64,000 nucleotides of DNA from a virus: positions 1-64,000 of the IMG/VR virus record IMGVR_UViG_3300036944_000561; one strand, given 5' to 3'. Of this stretch, positions 17,595 through 25,594 are shown piece by piece; within the stretch, counting starts at the first letter, position 1; each line of letters starts with the position of its first letter. The notes beneath the pieces are model-generated. The model had not been told where the DNA came from and made no database searches. It saw only the letters and a program-made list of their open reading frames with translations. A program made the position numbers and the translations under genes.

Positions 17595-18792
17595 TGTTGT
17601 TTACCTCATTCAGATATGACTCTAATGACAATCCCCAATATAGACGATACTCTGATGGTCTAATGGTGTGCTTTAGAGAAGTCACAACAAATTTTCCATT
17701 GATATATTTTTCTGGTATTGTTCCTGACTTGGTAGTCTGTGGTTGTAGACCCAACAGGTTCAATTCAACGACAACTCCAAGCCTCATTTGGTCATCGCCA
17801 GATGTTAGGATTGTGACCGGGGACATACCCAATGAATGATTCAACGCATCTCTATTGAAAATATTTAATTGAGAATTGTCAAACTTTTTCAACAAGAATG
17901 AATATCCGTCTTGGCTTATTTCTTCCAACCAAGGTTTACCGGGGTTCAATGTAGGAACAGAATTCGAATAATCTTTGTAACTTTTCAAACTCTCCGACAT
18001 CGTTTTCGATAGAGGGGAATAAACTTGTTCGGTTTTTCCCATCAATCCTTTTCGACGATATTCTAGAGAATCCTTGCAGTTTGGATTGAATTCCATGCTA
18101 AGAATATTTCGGAATTCCTTTTCAAAATCTTCTTCGGTGTTTTGTGGTTGATGTATCAGTTTAACTTTCGAATCAGATGATAAAATTTTAGACCAGGAAG
18201 AAAAGTTCATTCCGTCTAAATCTTCAAATACACAAAATGGCATGTTGTCACTGGAACGAGCACGGTTAGCCATCCATTGCAGATTCTCTATAACAGAATA
18301 TGTTCTCGGGACAGCGATATTGATCAATCCTGTGCTAGCATCCGCATAGAATTGTTTGTCCAATCCCAATTCTTCATACAATTTCTTTGCAGCCACAGAA
18401 TATTGAGTGTTATATCCTCTAGATAAATTAGAGCCAAGTAGATGATACATGGTATCAGAAATCAATTCTAATTTGACAATCGCCGCCTGATTGGCTTCTG
18501 GTTCTCTTTCATTCTGTTGTGAAACTCTGAACAATTGTTCACTAAAATCTTGATATCGAGGAGACCTCCAACGAATGAAAACTTTTTCACCGCCAATAAT
18601 CGGTCCATTGTTGGCAACGTTAATGGTGTCATGAAAAATAATGTTCCCGGTAATTCCCATTCCTCGGATATTTACAAAGATGTTCATTTCAACGAACATG
18701 TTCATCAAATCAATGATTTCACCAGATACTAATTCCAGTCTAACAGCATTTATCTCTACCGTGTTATCACGCGAAAATCCAGGCTTGCTCAT
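17587..18792 (-). CDS. 27: Baseplate hub protein, gp27-like
   Basis: A 401-residue protein of the gp27/VgrG N-terminal type, which forms the trimeric centre of the baseplate between tube and spike. Supporting features are the early beta-barrel segment (VNIRGMGITGNIIFHD), YSVAAKKLYEELGLD, NLQWMANRARSSDNMPF, and the C-terminal VTSLKHTI-PSEYRLYWGLSL, a pattern typical of phage hub proteins. T4 gp27 has 391 residues. It overlaps gene 29 by 8 bases and gene 53 by 4 bases. Confidence 0.75.
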   Translation of the reverse strand: MSKPGFSRDNTVEINAVRLELVSGEIIDLMNMFVEMNIFVNIRGMGITGNIIFHDTINVANNGPIIGGEKVFIRWRSPRYQDFSEQLFRVSQQNEREPEANQAAIVKLELISDTMYHLLGSNLSRGYNTQYSVAAKKLYEELGLDKQFYADASTGLINIAVPRTYSVIENLQWMANRARSSDNMPFCVFEDLDGMNFSSWSKILSSDSKVKLIHQPQNTEEDFEKEFRNILSMEFNPNCKDSLEYRRKGLMGKTEQVYSPLSKTMSESLKSYKDYSNSVPTLNPGKPWLEEISQDGYSFLLKKFDNSQLNIFNRDALNHSLGMSPVTILTSGDDQMRLGVVVELNLLGLQPQTTKSGTIPEKYINGKFVVTSLKHTIRPSEYRLYWGLSLESYLNEVNNNG

Positions 18793-19337
18793 TTCAAAGC
18801 CTCCCGGAACGCAGAAACAAAATCTTCAATCAAATCTGGATCAACCAATTTGATTTTTCGTTTGACTTCATTTTGCATTTCCAACAATTCTAATTGTGTG
18901 ATAGGGGTAAGAGTGAACAAATTGACAATTTCGGCATCAGTAGGTGTAACGTCATCGTATCCCTGATTGAAACGGATGCCTCCAATATCAACCTGGTTCC
19001 CATCTGGGTCTGCGTATGCAACCACAGCATTCAGTTCAGCATCGGTGTATTCCCGCTGTGCTCTTTCGTATAATGTGGTGTAAGAAAGAGGCCAATCATT
19101 GACAACATTAGTCATATCGTTGATGACGAGAATAGTCCAATACAAATTGTGGTCGTCATACAAACGCTCAGCGATATCTCGAGGAGTTTCTTCGTCTCGT
19201 ATTTGATAATCCAAAAACAATGATTTTTGCAATTTGGTTGCAGTTGAAATATTCACGTTGGCTGCAATGTTGGTCACAAGGTATTCTACCCCGTCTATGT
19301 TGTAATATCGCCGTGGGAGCATTTTCAAAATATCCAT
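18789..19337 (-). CDS. 53: Baseplate wedge protein, gp53-like
   Basis: A 182-residue protein (T4 gp53 has 196). The family signature is clear in the first 80 residues: VTNIAANV, then YQIRDEETPRDIAERLYDD-NLYWTILVIND, the LysM-like segment of gp53. This protein joins baseplate wedges around the hub. Its start overlaps the gene 48 stop by one base and its end overlaps gene 27, so 48-53-27-29 is one late operon. Confidence 0.88.
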   Translation of the reverse strand: MDILKMLPRRYYNIDGVEYLVTNIAANVNISTATKLQKSLFLDYQIRDEETPRDIAERLYDDHNLYWTILVINDMTNVVNDWPLSYTTLYERAQREYTDAELNAVVAYADPDGNQVDIGGIRFNQGYDDVTPTDAEIVNLFTLTPITQLELLEMQNEVKRKIKLVDPDLIEDFVSAFREALK

Positions 19338-20287
19338 TAGAATGACTCCTCTGCTGATTCGAAATCGGTCTTGCGTAATGGAGCCAATTCTTGGAAAGAC
19401 AAGGATAAAGATCTAGCAACAGATGAATGATCCGGGTGGACAGCATAACCACCAACAGATGGATTGTCGGTACATCCAACCAACGCGCAAGTATTCACCC
19501 GGTGCAACCAGACATTTCGTTTGGCTTCACCTTCTTCAATCTTCATAAATGTGATATCGAAGGTAGAAGGATACAAGAAATATGATGAATCATTTTTTCT
19601 ATATTTGAATTCTGGGTGCATATGAAATTTCAGTCTTCTGAATATTTCAGAAACCACTCTGCTTTCATAATTGTTCCGGGGAGTAAATTTGAATTCGAAA
19701 GTGTGGTCACGATTCTTCACCCCTTTGTACAGAACTTCTTGGAAGGGGTTCTGGATAGTCCCGGTGTACAATTCTGCTGTTTGTTTTGCGTTGAACCCGG
19801 TCAAAGATTCAACTGCTCCGGCAATAGTGTTTTTCAGACCTTCTTTCAAAGAGTTTCCAACATCTCTTAGAGTGTTTTGGTCGAATGTTGCTATTTCACG
19901 TGCAAATTTCGCAGCCATACCCAATTCCACAACGTTCCATTCAACCCCGTATTGAGCTGAGACGCTTTCAGGCATTGCTAGAATGATCGATTCCTTTGAT
20001 CTGATATAGCGGCCACCCCCGCTAATCTGATTTTGTATCGTGTACCCTCGGCTGTAGAATAGGGGCTGTTTCGTGTTCCCGCTGACTACACTTGATGAAG
20101 AATTTTCGATTACCTGATTACTATCTTGATAACTAGATCCGGCCAATCGGTTGATATTAATAAGCATGAAATGACCTGTACCGACCGAAAACAGATTCGT
20201 TGGATACATAATCTGAGCAACATTACGCAAATCAGACTGATCATTGTTCAGCTTGCTGTATTTTGCTTTTGTTGAGCTGGTAGCCAT
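19337..20287 (-). CDS. 48: Baseplate tail-tube initiator, gp48-like
   Basis: The protein has 316 residues from the second ATG at 20287. I prefer this start because AGGAA lies about 9 bases upstream, while the first ATG (20308) is almost at the predicted late transcript start. The central NPFQEVLYKGVKNRDHTFEF and FTPRN-YES-VVSEI segments match the gp48 tail-tube-like domain, which sits on the hub and nucleates tube assembly. First gene of the 48-53-27-29 operon. Confidence 0.8.
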   Translation of the reverse strand: MATSSTKAKYSKLNNDQSDLRNVAQIMYPTNLFSVGTGHFMLININRLAGSSYQDSNQVIENSSSSVVSGNTKQPLFYSRGYTIQNQISGGGRYIRSKESIILAMPESVSAQYGVEWNVVELGMAAKFAREIATFDQNTLRDVGNSLKEGLKNTIAGAVESLTGFNAKQTAELYTGTIQNPFQEVLYKGVKNRDHTFEFKFTPRNNYESRVVSEIFRRLKFHMHPEFKYRKNDSSYFLYPSTFDITFMKIEEGEAKRNVWLHRVNTCALVGCTDNPSVGGYAVHPDHSSVARSLSLSFQELAPLRKTDFESAEESF

Positions 20288-20316
20288 ACTAGATATTCCT
20301 ATAGACATATTGTTTT

Positions 20317-20322
20317 TATTTA
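20317..20322 (-). promoter_or_regulatory. Late promoter box TAAATA for the 48-53-27-29 operon
   Basis: TATTTA on the + strand reads TAAATA on the minus strand, preceded by C as in most late boxes here. It lies 30 bases upstream of the preferred gene 48 start, between divergent genes 48 and 4. Confidence 0.65.
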
Positions 20323-20336
20323 GACGAGTTCATATT

Positions 20337-20939
20337 ATGGGTCAGTTATATCAAGGTCGCTATCACGTTAAGAATCCCGAAAAATATAAAGGGAACGTTC
20401 ACGATGTGATTTTCAGAAGCAGTTGGGAATATCGGGCGATGATCTTCTGTGACATGACACCTGCGATCAAATATTGGTCGTCAGAAGAGACAGTCATCCC
20501 GTATATCTCACCCCTTGACGGAAGACGCCATCGGTATTTCATGGATCTAACCATTTGGACGCAACAGGAAGACGGAACATTGAAATGTTGCTTGGTTGAA
20601 ATTAAACCATATGATCAAACTCAGCCACCCAAAAAGAAACAAGGTAAGAGGAATGACCGATTTGCACAAGAAGTGGCCACATATTCGGTGAACCAAGCCA
20701 AGTGGGAATATGCTAGAGCATTCTGCGAAAAGAACGGATATAATTTCATCATATGGACTGAAAAGGAACTTCTTCCAGACATCAACGAAAATGTCAAAGA
20801 GTTGAAATCACAACGCCAATATGAAGAGAAAATGAAAAAAGCCTTTCGGAAGAAAAAGGATCCCAAGTTACAGATTCTTGCAAGACATTTGGAGCTTCGT
20901 GTTAAAAAGAATTTTATCAACGACAAAAATAAGGTATGA
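20337..20939 (+). CDS. 4: Head completion protein, gp4-like
   Basis: A 200-residue protein starting MGQLYQGRYHVKNPEKY; T4 gp4 has about 150. Conserved blocks are FRSSWEYRAMIFCD, WSSEE-IPYISPLDGR-HRYFMDL and CLVEIKPYDQTQPP, the TnsA-like nuclease-fold core of gp4/gp50 head completion proteins that act after DNA packaging so that tails can join. The ATG at 20337 is chosen because conservation begins there. The basic C-terminal tail is longer than in T4. It diverges from gene 48. Confidence 0.88.
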   Translation: MGQLYQGRYHVKNPEKYKGNVHDVIFRSSWEYRAMIFCDMTPAIKYWSSEETVIPYISPLDGRRHRYFMDLTIWTQQEDGTLKCCLVEIKPYDQTQPPKKKQGKRNDRFAQEVATYSVNQAKWEYARAFCEKNGYNFIIWTEKELLPDINENVKELKSQRQYEEKMKKAFRKKKDPKLQILARHLELRVKKNFINDKNKV

Positions 20940-20969
20940 TGCATCCATTACAACTAATGGGATTTCATC

Positions 20970-21302
20970 ATGTACTATATCTTCACAGGTTCTACAGGGA
21001 ACGCATTCATGTTTCTGAAGAATACCTATCCAAAAGTAATTGAATCAACCTCAGATATTTCAGAAGCTCTTCAAATTCATAATTTTAATGAAGCCATAGA
21101 TTTATGTAAGAAAGAACACGTTGTTCACAAGTTCTTCTACAACGAACAACCCCCAATAGTTCGCCCAATTGGGATTGCAGTTGTTGATGGCTCTATCGAT
21201 AGTGAAGATTTCAGAGGTTATACCGGGAACATAACACGTAGGACTATACAAGATGCTGGTTCAAATTTCCAACAATTCATCAAGTATGCAATCTATGAAT
21301 GA
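20970..21302 (+). CDS. Hypothetical protein
   Basis: A 110-residue protein with TGGGATTTC upstream of its ATG. Not recognised. It begins MYYIFTGSTGNAFMFLKNTYP, with a nucleotide-binding-like GSTGN but no full P-loop. Four bases of its end overlap a broken mini-gene. First of a string of small accessory genes after gene 4. Confidence 0.7.
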   Translation: MYYIFTGSTGNAFMFLKNTYPKVIESTSDISEALQIHNFNEAIDLCKKEHVVHKFFYNEQPPIVRPIGIAVVDGSIDSEDFRGYTGNITRRTIQDAGSNFQQFIKYAIYE

Positions 21303-21443
21303 TAAAATTGTTCAATTGAAACTTGGATATGTTGAGTTTAAATTCAATCTAAGAACAGCTTGTCACCAGAAGAAGTCCAGGAATTCATGGAAGTCCTAGG
21401 AAAATTTTTGGCGAGCAGAACAAGGATACCCTTTACTTCTTAA
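21295..21443 (+). pseudogene. Frameshifted mini-gene
   Basis: ATG at 21295 opens MNDKIVQLKLGYVEFKF, then runs to a stop at 21397. In another frame (-1 or +2 relative) the same DNA continues as SLSPEEVQEFMEVLGKF and ends at 21443. Together the two parts read like one small protein of about 50 residues, with the shift between about 21340 and 21360. Either a one-base deletion or a frameshift signal. No slippery heptamer is evident. Confidence 0.45.
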
Positions 21444-21460
21444 CAGTAAAACAATATAAT
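21432..21460 (+). promoter_or_regulatory. Early promoter (TTTACT - 17 - TATAAT)
   Basis: TTTACT at 21432-21437 and TATAAT at 21455-21460, followed by GGCTCC and a leader with ACCCAAGAGGATA before the ATG at 21495. One of six such promoters in the window. Confidence 0.75.
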
Positions 21461-21494
21461 GGCTCCGATAGCTAACTGAACCCAAGAGGATACC

Positions 21495-21665
21495 ATGAAA
21501 GCTAAAACGAAAAATCTCACATTAGACGATTTCATCTCAGATTATCAATGTATGGTTGTTCGAGGAATACATCGCAACAAGAAATATATTGAAAAATACA
21601 TCTCTTCATATTACACCCATATCTCCAAGGAAGTTCATTCTTGGTTAGAGGTTCATCATGGATAA
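21495..21665 (+). CDS. Small early protein (56 aa)
   Basis: A 56-residue basic protein beginning MKAKTKNLTLDDFISDY, directly downstream of an early promoter with AAGAGGATA as ribosome-binding site. Its stop overlaps the next ATG at 21658 by 8 bases, so the downstream genes are probably expressed from the same promoter. Function unknown; small early basic proteins in T4-like phages often act on host proteins. Confidence 0.7.
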   Translation: MKAKTKNLTLDDFISDYQCMVVRGIHRNKKYIEKYISSYYTHISKEVHSWLEVHHG

Positions 21666-21963
21666 CATCAAACGAGAACAAAAGCACTTTTTAGAAAAGA
21701 TTAAAGCGCAACTTCCACACTTATCTTCTTCATTGACGGATAGTGAGATGTGGTTTTTATCTCAGAAGTGTGCAAACAAATTCACGCATATTGCTAGAGT
21801 TTGCAAGAAAATTTCTAGAACATCTTTCAAAATCAAAGATGTTACTGGGGACAAACAAATTTTCAAAGAAGCCAGTTTGTTAACAGACAAAGAATACCAA
21901 GTAAAAATTACTCTCGACTCCAATGGAAAAACATACCTTATTTCGTTTGATGTGGAGTTGTAG
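21658..21963 (+). CDS. Hypothetical early protein
   Basis: A 101-residue protein, overlapping the preceding 56-residue gene. Lys-rich, helical N-terminus (HFLEKIKAQLPHLSSSLTDSE), beta-like C-terminus. Not recognised. Part of the early cluster running from the promoter at 21432. Confidence 0.72.
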   Translation: MDNIKREQKHFLEKIKAQLPHLSSSLTDSEMWFLSQKCANKFTHIARVCKKISRTSFKIKDVTGDKQIFKEASLLTDKEYQVKITLDSNGKTYLISFDVEL

Positions 21964-21995
21964 AATGACTGTTTCAATCAATATTTCGAGAAATA

Positions 21996-22418
21996 ATGAC
22001 CATGACAATACCAATAGCTCCAAACACCCTGAGCGGGGATGAAATAGAATTCTTAAAGAATGTTCCAACAAACAAGAACATTACTTCGAAATCAACAGGT
22101 CAAATTTTCAATTTGATCTCTAAAGGATTTTTGTTGGAAATTGGAGATAAATTATTTTGTAGAACCCCAAAAGGTGATAATTTTATTCAGAAGTATAAGA
22201 TCAATGAACAATGTTTTATTGATCATGGATACTCTTCTATAAAATGTATAGAATCAGAATTGTTAGGCTATTCAATGTGTTCTATCTTTGAAGTCGATAC
22301 AGACATTGGACGTGTCACAAGTTACGCTATCAACGGCGTCATATATGCTAGAAAAATTGATTACGAAAATAGGATTTTTGAAATTTTCAACTCTTATAAT
22401 GATCCAAGGGGTGTTTGA
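21996..22418 (+). CDS. Hypothetical early protein
   Basis: A 140-residue protein with CGAGAAATA upstream of the ATG. The first 60 residues (LSGDEIEFLKNV, KSTGQIFNLISKGFLLEIGDKLF) look like a winged-helix fold, but I cannot confirm this. The stop overlaps the next start (TGATG). Function unknown. Confidence 0.72.
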   Translation: MTMTIPIAPNTLSGDEIEFLKNVPTNKNITSKSTGQIFNLISKGFLLEIGDKLFCRTPKGDNFIQKYKINEQCFIDHGYSSIKCIESELLGYSMCSIFEVDTDIGRVTSYAINGVIYARKIDYENRIFEIFNSYNDPRGV

Positions 22419-22777
22419 TGTCTATCTTTCAGTGTGAAAATTGTGGTTGTGCTGAGAATACCGTGTACGGTGAAGCATTTTATGACCCCAAATGGTTTGA
22501 TTGGACAGGAATAGAAGAACGCAAGGGATTGAAGTTGTGTTCTGCTTGTTCTCCGACTTCGTTTTCTGAAGGTACACCAACCAAATGGAAAGGGAAGTGG
22601 CACAATCAATACCCGAGAATCTTTCTAGAGAAAGGAATGTGGAAGACAAATGGGGTTGGGAATCTAGAACATATAGATCTACATGTCACCAATTATTGGG
22701 ATTTTGCGTTAAACAAAGAAGTTACAGAATACAATTATTCTGGGCATTCATTAATAGATGATGGAGAAACCAAATGA
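22418..22777 (+). CDS. Hypothetical protein with zinc-ribbon-like N-terminus
   Basis: A 119-residue protein. Residues 5-8 (CENC), a later Cys (GCA) and LCSACS supply paired cysteines like a zinc ribbon. The C-terminal half is rich in Trp, Asn and His. It is coupled at both ends by ATGA/TGATG overlaps to neighbours, inside the early accessory cluster. Function unknown. Confidence 0.75.
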   Translation: MSIFQCENCGCAENTVYGEAFYDPKWFDWTGIEERKGLKLCSACSPTSFSEGTPTKWKGKWHNQYPRIFLEKGMWKTNGVGNLEHIDLHVTNYWDFALNKEVTEYNYSGHSLIDDGETK

Positions 22778-23037
22778 AATTTGTATTGTTATTAGTCGTT
22801 GTTTGTGTGTTGTCTGGTTGTGCTGACGATGTCCCGTATCAGATTACAACCCAAATAGAACCAGTCGGATTCTGGTATGGGTTGTGGCATGGGATGATAG
22901 CGCCATTCTCATTCTTGGTTTCACTGTTTGATGATAATGTAGCTGTCTATGCCGTTTACAATAACGGCGGATGGTATAATTTTGGATTTGTACTGGGCAT
23001 TGCATCACTTTCCGGTTCTAGTAGTAGCGGAAAATAA
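22774..23037 (+). CDS. Predicted lipoprotein
   Basis: An 87-residue protein with a classic lipoprotein signal: Met-Lys, a hydrophobic run of Val/Leu, then VLSGC (lipobox, Cys16). After that, GFWYGLWHGMIAPFSFLVSLF and the GWYNFGFVLG segment are conserved-looking aromatic blocks, and the tail is Gly/Ser-rich. It should be lipidated in the cell envelope. An early phage lipoprotein could serve in superinfection exclusion, which is inference. The start overlaps the previous stop by 4 bases. Confidence 0.78.
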   Translation: MKFVLLLVVVCVLSGCADDVPYQITTQIEPVGFWYGLWHGMIAPFSFLVSLFDDNVAVYAVYNNGGWYNFGFVLGIASLSGSSSSGK

Positions 23038-23040
23038 AAG

Positions 23041-23068
23041 TTTACTTCTTCAATAATCCGCGTATAAT
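23041..23068 (+). promoter_or_regulatory. Early promoter (TTTACT - 16 - TATAAT)
   Basis: TTTACT at 23041-23046 and TATAAT at 23063-23068, followed by GGTTGAC and a leader ending CCCCTAGAGGATACAACC before the ATG at 23110. Confidence 0.8.
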
Positions 23069-23109
23069 GGTTGACAGTTGATTGAAACTTGCCCCTAGAG
23101 GATACAACC

Positions 23110-23661
23110 ATGGCTTCAACAAACGCTCCCCGCAAAGAACTTTTCGCTATCATGTCTGGCGAGAAGAATGCAATGTACACTCTCCGTCATTATGAGATTA
23201 TCTATTACTCTGTAGGAAATATCCCAGTTTATGGTTGGGTGTATATATGCAACTTGTCAATCGACAAAGAACGCGCCCTTGAAAAAGCTTCAGAAGTTTC
23301 TGGTCTCCCAGCAAAAGACATCGAATTTTATGCTGATAAACTGAACGCTTATGAAACCGGAGGAAATGGTGGCGGCGGTCAAAAACTGTCTGACGAAGAG
23401 ATTGCTAAACGTCGTGAAGAATATGAAGCTGAAAAACAAAAGAAATTCGAAACTGAGAAGACAATGGCTCAGAATGGTTATTGGCCATTCCCCGGAAACG
23501 ATTACAATAAACCAATCATCAATCATTTAACCCGTTCATCTTTGGATTGGTGGGCTAAAAATGAATTCGAAGCAGGAAGCATAGCAGAGTATGTACAGGA
23601 ATATGTCATCAATAATCTGACTAGATTTATCCTTCCAGACGTTAAAGCCTCTGCGGATTGA
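23110..23661 (+). CDS. Early protein, N-terminal part of a TGA-interrupted gene
   Basis: A 183-residue product from ATG 23110, with CTAGAGGATA as ribosome-binding site. It has a beta-rich domain (GWVYICNLSIDKERALEKASE), a Gly-rich linker, a charged coiled coil (DEEIAKRREEYEAEKQKKFE) and a WPFPGNDY-K segment. It ends at TGA 23659. The same frame then stays open to 24309 and encodes an OB-fold-like domain and a coiled coil, so the intact protein may have been 399 residues. Function unknown. Confidence 0.75.
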   Translation: MASTNAPRKELFAIMSGEKNAMYTLRHYEIIYYSVGNIPVYGWVYICNLSIDKERALEKASEVSGLPAKDIEFYADKLNAYETGGNGGGGQKLSDEEIAKRREEYEAEKQKKFETEKTMAQNGYWPFPGNDYNKPIINHLTRSSLDWWAKNEFEAGSIAEYVQEYVINNLTRFILPDVKASAD

Positions 23662-23703
23662 GTCGGTGAGCAGATTGGTAATCGTGTAACAATCGACGCC
23701 ACT

Positions 23704-24309
23704 GTGATCCGCTCAAGCGGTTTCAGAAGGGCTTCTGCCTATTCTTACAATGGTGCTGAATGGGTAACCATTACAACCCTGGTCACCGACAAAGGTCAGA
23801 TGGTGACCGTATTCTCAACATCATTTTATTCAAGTGTTGGTTCACGGTTGAAATTCAAAGCTACTGTCAAGGATTTCACACAATTTGAAGGAATGAACCA
23901 AACCATCGTTCAACGGGTGAAGGTTATTGAAGAAACTGATGATGAAGAAGAGTTCAGAAACGTCCAGGATTATGCTCGTTCGAAGCATGATTTACATCAC
24001 GCAATGAAAACTTTGGTCACCCAATGTCTTTCGGATATCGACCGCCGTAATGAATTTATCTCAGATTACAAAGAAGATTTGGAAAAGGCTGATGATGCTA
24101 ATCAGGATTTCTTCAACAAACTCATACGACATGAATATGATAAGATCTTAGAACTGAGAATAATTATCGAAGAACTCAAATTATTCAAACATGAAAAACT
24201 TGAAAGAGAAATCGAACGATTTGAAATGTGCAAGAAACAACTGGTTGAAGCCGGGTTCAAAGACTATGAAATCCCAGTTGTTAATGAAAATGGTTTACTT
24301 CTTTTCTGA
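23704..24309 (+). CDS. C-terminal part of a TGA-interrupted gene (OB-fold-like)
   Basis: In the same frame as 23110-23661 after a single TGA. Only a GTG at 23704 could start it separately, and no ribosome-binding site precedes that. Codons between the TGA and 23704 already read VGEQIGNRVTIDATV, which fits the first strand of the OB-fold seen at the end of many phage proteins, continuing SGFRR, VTITTLVTDKGQMVTV and FKATVKDFTQFEGMNQTIV-RVKVI. A coiled coil follows (about residues 110-190). It is likely the second half of one protein, made by readthrough or left by a nonsense mutation. Confidence 0.6.
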   Translation: MIRSSGFRRASAYSYNGAEWVTITTLVTDKGQMVTVFSTSFYSSVGSRLKFKATVKDFTQFEGMNQTIVQRVKVIEETDDEEEFRNVQDYARSKHDLHHAMKTLVTQCLSDIDRRNEFISDYKEDLEKADDANQDFFNKLIRHEYDKILELRIIIEELKLFKHEKLEREIERFEMCKKQLVEAGFKDYEIPVVNENGLLLF

Positions 24310-24722
24310 ACCGTTCTCTTATAATCTTTTAAAAGGATGTCCCCATGGCATCCTTTTGGTTTACAACAACAGACCAAATCATGATTCCTAAGAGCAAGCA
24401 TCTCAGCGTCTGTTACTACACCCGTCAAGCGAATCACCGTCCAATATTCTTCAAAGCATTCTAGGACTTCTGAGCGCGTGAGAGACCCGCCTCTAAGGGC
24501 ATATCTCAAGGCAACTTTTAAACATTCGGTCTCCCCCGGTAATCCAATCTGGTTTGCAATAATAGATCTGACTTCTCGTATTGTAAGAACCGAACCAATC
24601 TTGAAAGGATTTGAAAATTTGGAAGGCCTCATGATAGATACCCGAGGCCGGGTAGAAGTATTGTCTGGAGATTTGTAATTCAGAATCCTGGGAGAATCAT
24701 TCTGAAACAGAAGTTTGCTCAT
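24264..24722 (-). CDS. DUF4326-family protein
   Basis: A 152-residue protein. MRPSKFSNPFKIG and the C-terminal ALRNHDLVCCCKPKGCHGDIL match the DUF4326 pattern (RPS-FSNPF and HDLVC-C-P--CHGD-L). DUF4326 proteins are widespread in phages and bacteria; the reaction is not established to my knowledge. Basic N-terminal extension. Its end overlaps the convergent + strand gene by 46 bases; its start overlaps the upstream 65-residue gene by 4 bases. Confidence 0.8.
   Translation of the reverse strand: MSKLLFQNDSPRILNYKSPDNTSTRPRVSIMRPSKFSNPFKIGSVLTIREVRSIIANQIGLPGETECLKVALRYALRGGSLTRSEVLECFEEYWTVIRLTGVVTDAEMLALRNHDLVCCCKPKGCHGDILLKDYKRTVQKRSKPFSLTTGIS
24331..24357 (+). terminator. Terminator inside the opposite gene
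   Basis: AAAAGGATG and CATCCTTTT pair around a 9-base loop, 21 bases after the + strand stop. The hairpin is inside the coding region of the convergent DUF4326-like gene, so the two transcription units overlap tail to tail. Confidence 0.6.
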
Positions 24723-24916
24723 GATACGTGAACTCTTACCTCTTTGTTACCAGCCCCGGTGAATTTATATGTTTGTCCTTTCTGAAGTTCGCGAGGGGTC
24801 TTTTTCTTATCGACGCCTTTGACTCCCATACTTTTCAACTTCATAACCAAATCTTCACCGTTAGAAGAACTCATACGAACATCAGACCCTTCACGCTGAA
24901 TAACAAAGTTTGCCAT
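24719..24916 (-). CDS. Small hypothetical protein (65 aa)
   Basis: A short, basic, mixed protein (MANFVIQREGSDVRMSS...), with GGAGATTGG upstream of the start. Its stop overlaps the start of the DUF4326-like gene, so the two are coupled. Not recognised. Confidence 0.68.
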   Translation of the reverse strand: MANFVIQREGSDVRMSSSNGEDLVMKLKSMGVKGVDKKKTPRELQKGQTYKFTGAGNKEVRVHVS

Positions 24917-24940
24917 CTACCAATCTCCAAAAGTATTTTC

Positions 24941-25555
24941 TCAGTTATTATAACCGAGTCTTCTTAATGAAAAACCAACAATGGGTTCATATCCCTGATT
25001 CATCAAAGAGAATACACTGGTGTCGGAGAGATTCAATATTAACGTCTCACCTGGCTCTATGGTGTATTCTTTCAATTCGTGTCCCAAACCAATGCTGTTT
25101 TCAACCCACACATTATTCATTTTTAATTTAATTTCACCATGAGTATCATTCGAAAGTTTTATTTGAACCGTGACCGTGAAATTTCCACCTTCAAGATTCT
25201 TGGATTGCTCTTGTATGTCTTTCAGGGTATCCGTTCTCAAAAATAAAATGAGAGTATCGTTTTTACCATAGTAAAATCCAAACCGAGATTCTTTTACCGA
25301 AGTGACGTCTGGATACTTTACTACCGGCAATTTGTAATGTACTTCTTTTTCTTTCTTACAAACAGAGTTCCAAACATATGTTCCTCTCCAATATTCACAT
25401 CCCGAACTGACTCCATATATCTTCACAGTTATTTCGTCAGACTTTTGTTTCAAAAATGTGCTAAGAGGAACTTCAGATTCCACCTGTATTTTACAAGAAC
25501 ATATCACTATCGAAAAAGCCATGATGAAAATCATTTTCATCATTTTCATCATCAT
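24941..25555 (-). CDS. Predicted lipoprotein
   Basis: A 204-residue protein with a Met/Lys-rich start, a hydrophobic stretch IFIMAFSIVICSC and Cys as likely lipidated residue, followed by KIQVESEVPLS. This layout (Cys-Lys-hydrophobic-x-Val, then a beta-rich domain with a Cys pair) resembles small phage and prophage lipoproteins I know as the DUF7424 type, at low certainty. Late-type TAAATA boxes lie upstream at 25595. The gene is first of a three-gene minus-strand block placed among + strand genes. An envelope role such as exclusion is inference. Confidence 0.7.
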   Translation of the reverse strand: MMMKMMKMIFIMAFSIVICSCKIQVESEVPLSTFLKQKSDEITVKIYGVSSGCEYWRGTYVWNSVCKKEKEVHYKLPVVKYPDVTSVKESRFGFYYGKNDTLILFLRTDTLKDIQEQSKNLEGGNFTVTVQIKLSNDTHGEIKLKMNNVWVENSIGLGHELKEYTIEPGETLILNLSDTSVFSLMNQGYEPIVGFSLRRLGYNN

Positions 25556-25574
25556 GTAATCTCAGTTACTCAGT

Positions 25575-25580
25575 TAAATA
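25575..25580 (+). promoter_or_regulatory. Late promoter box TAAATA for 25613-26134
   Basis: TTAAATA 33 bases upstream of the ATG of the tail-tube-like gene, in a divergent promoter region. Confidence 0.5.
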
Positions 25581-25594
25581 ATCATTACTGTTTG

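Noticed and set aside
20244-20336. Longer N-terminus for the gp4-like protein
   Set aside because: It reads back into the divergent gene 48 and its promoter. Homology begins at MGQLYQGRY.
23659-23661. Alternative genetic code in which TGA is Trp
   Set aside because: Other genes, including gene 4, the middle genes and the HU neighbour, stop at TGA with a next gene right after, so TGA is normally a stop.
24263-24310. DUF4326-like gene as a shadow of the + strand gene
   Set aside because: The minus-strand frame has the family motifs and a coupled upstream gene, while the + gene ends at 24309, so it is a real convergent overlap.
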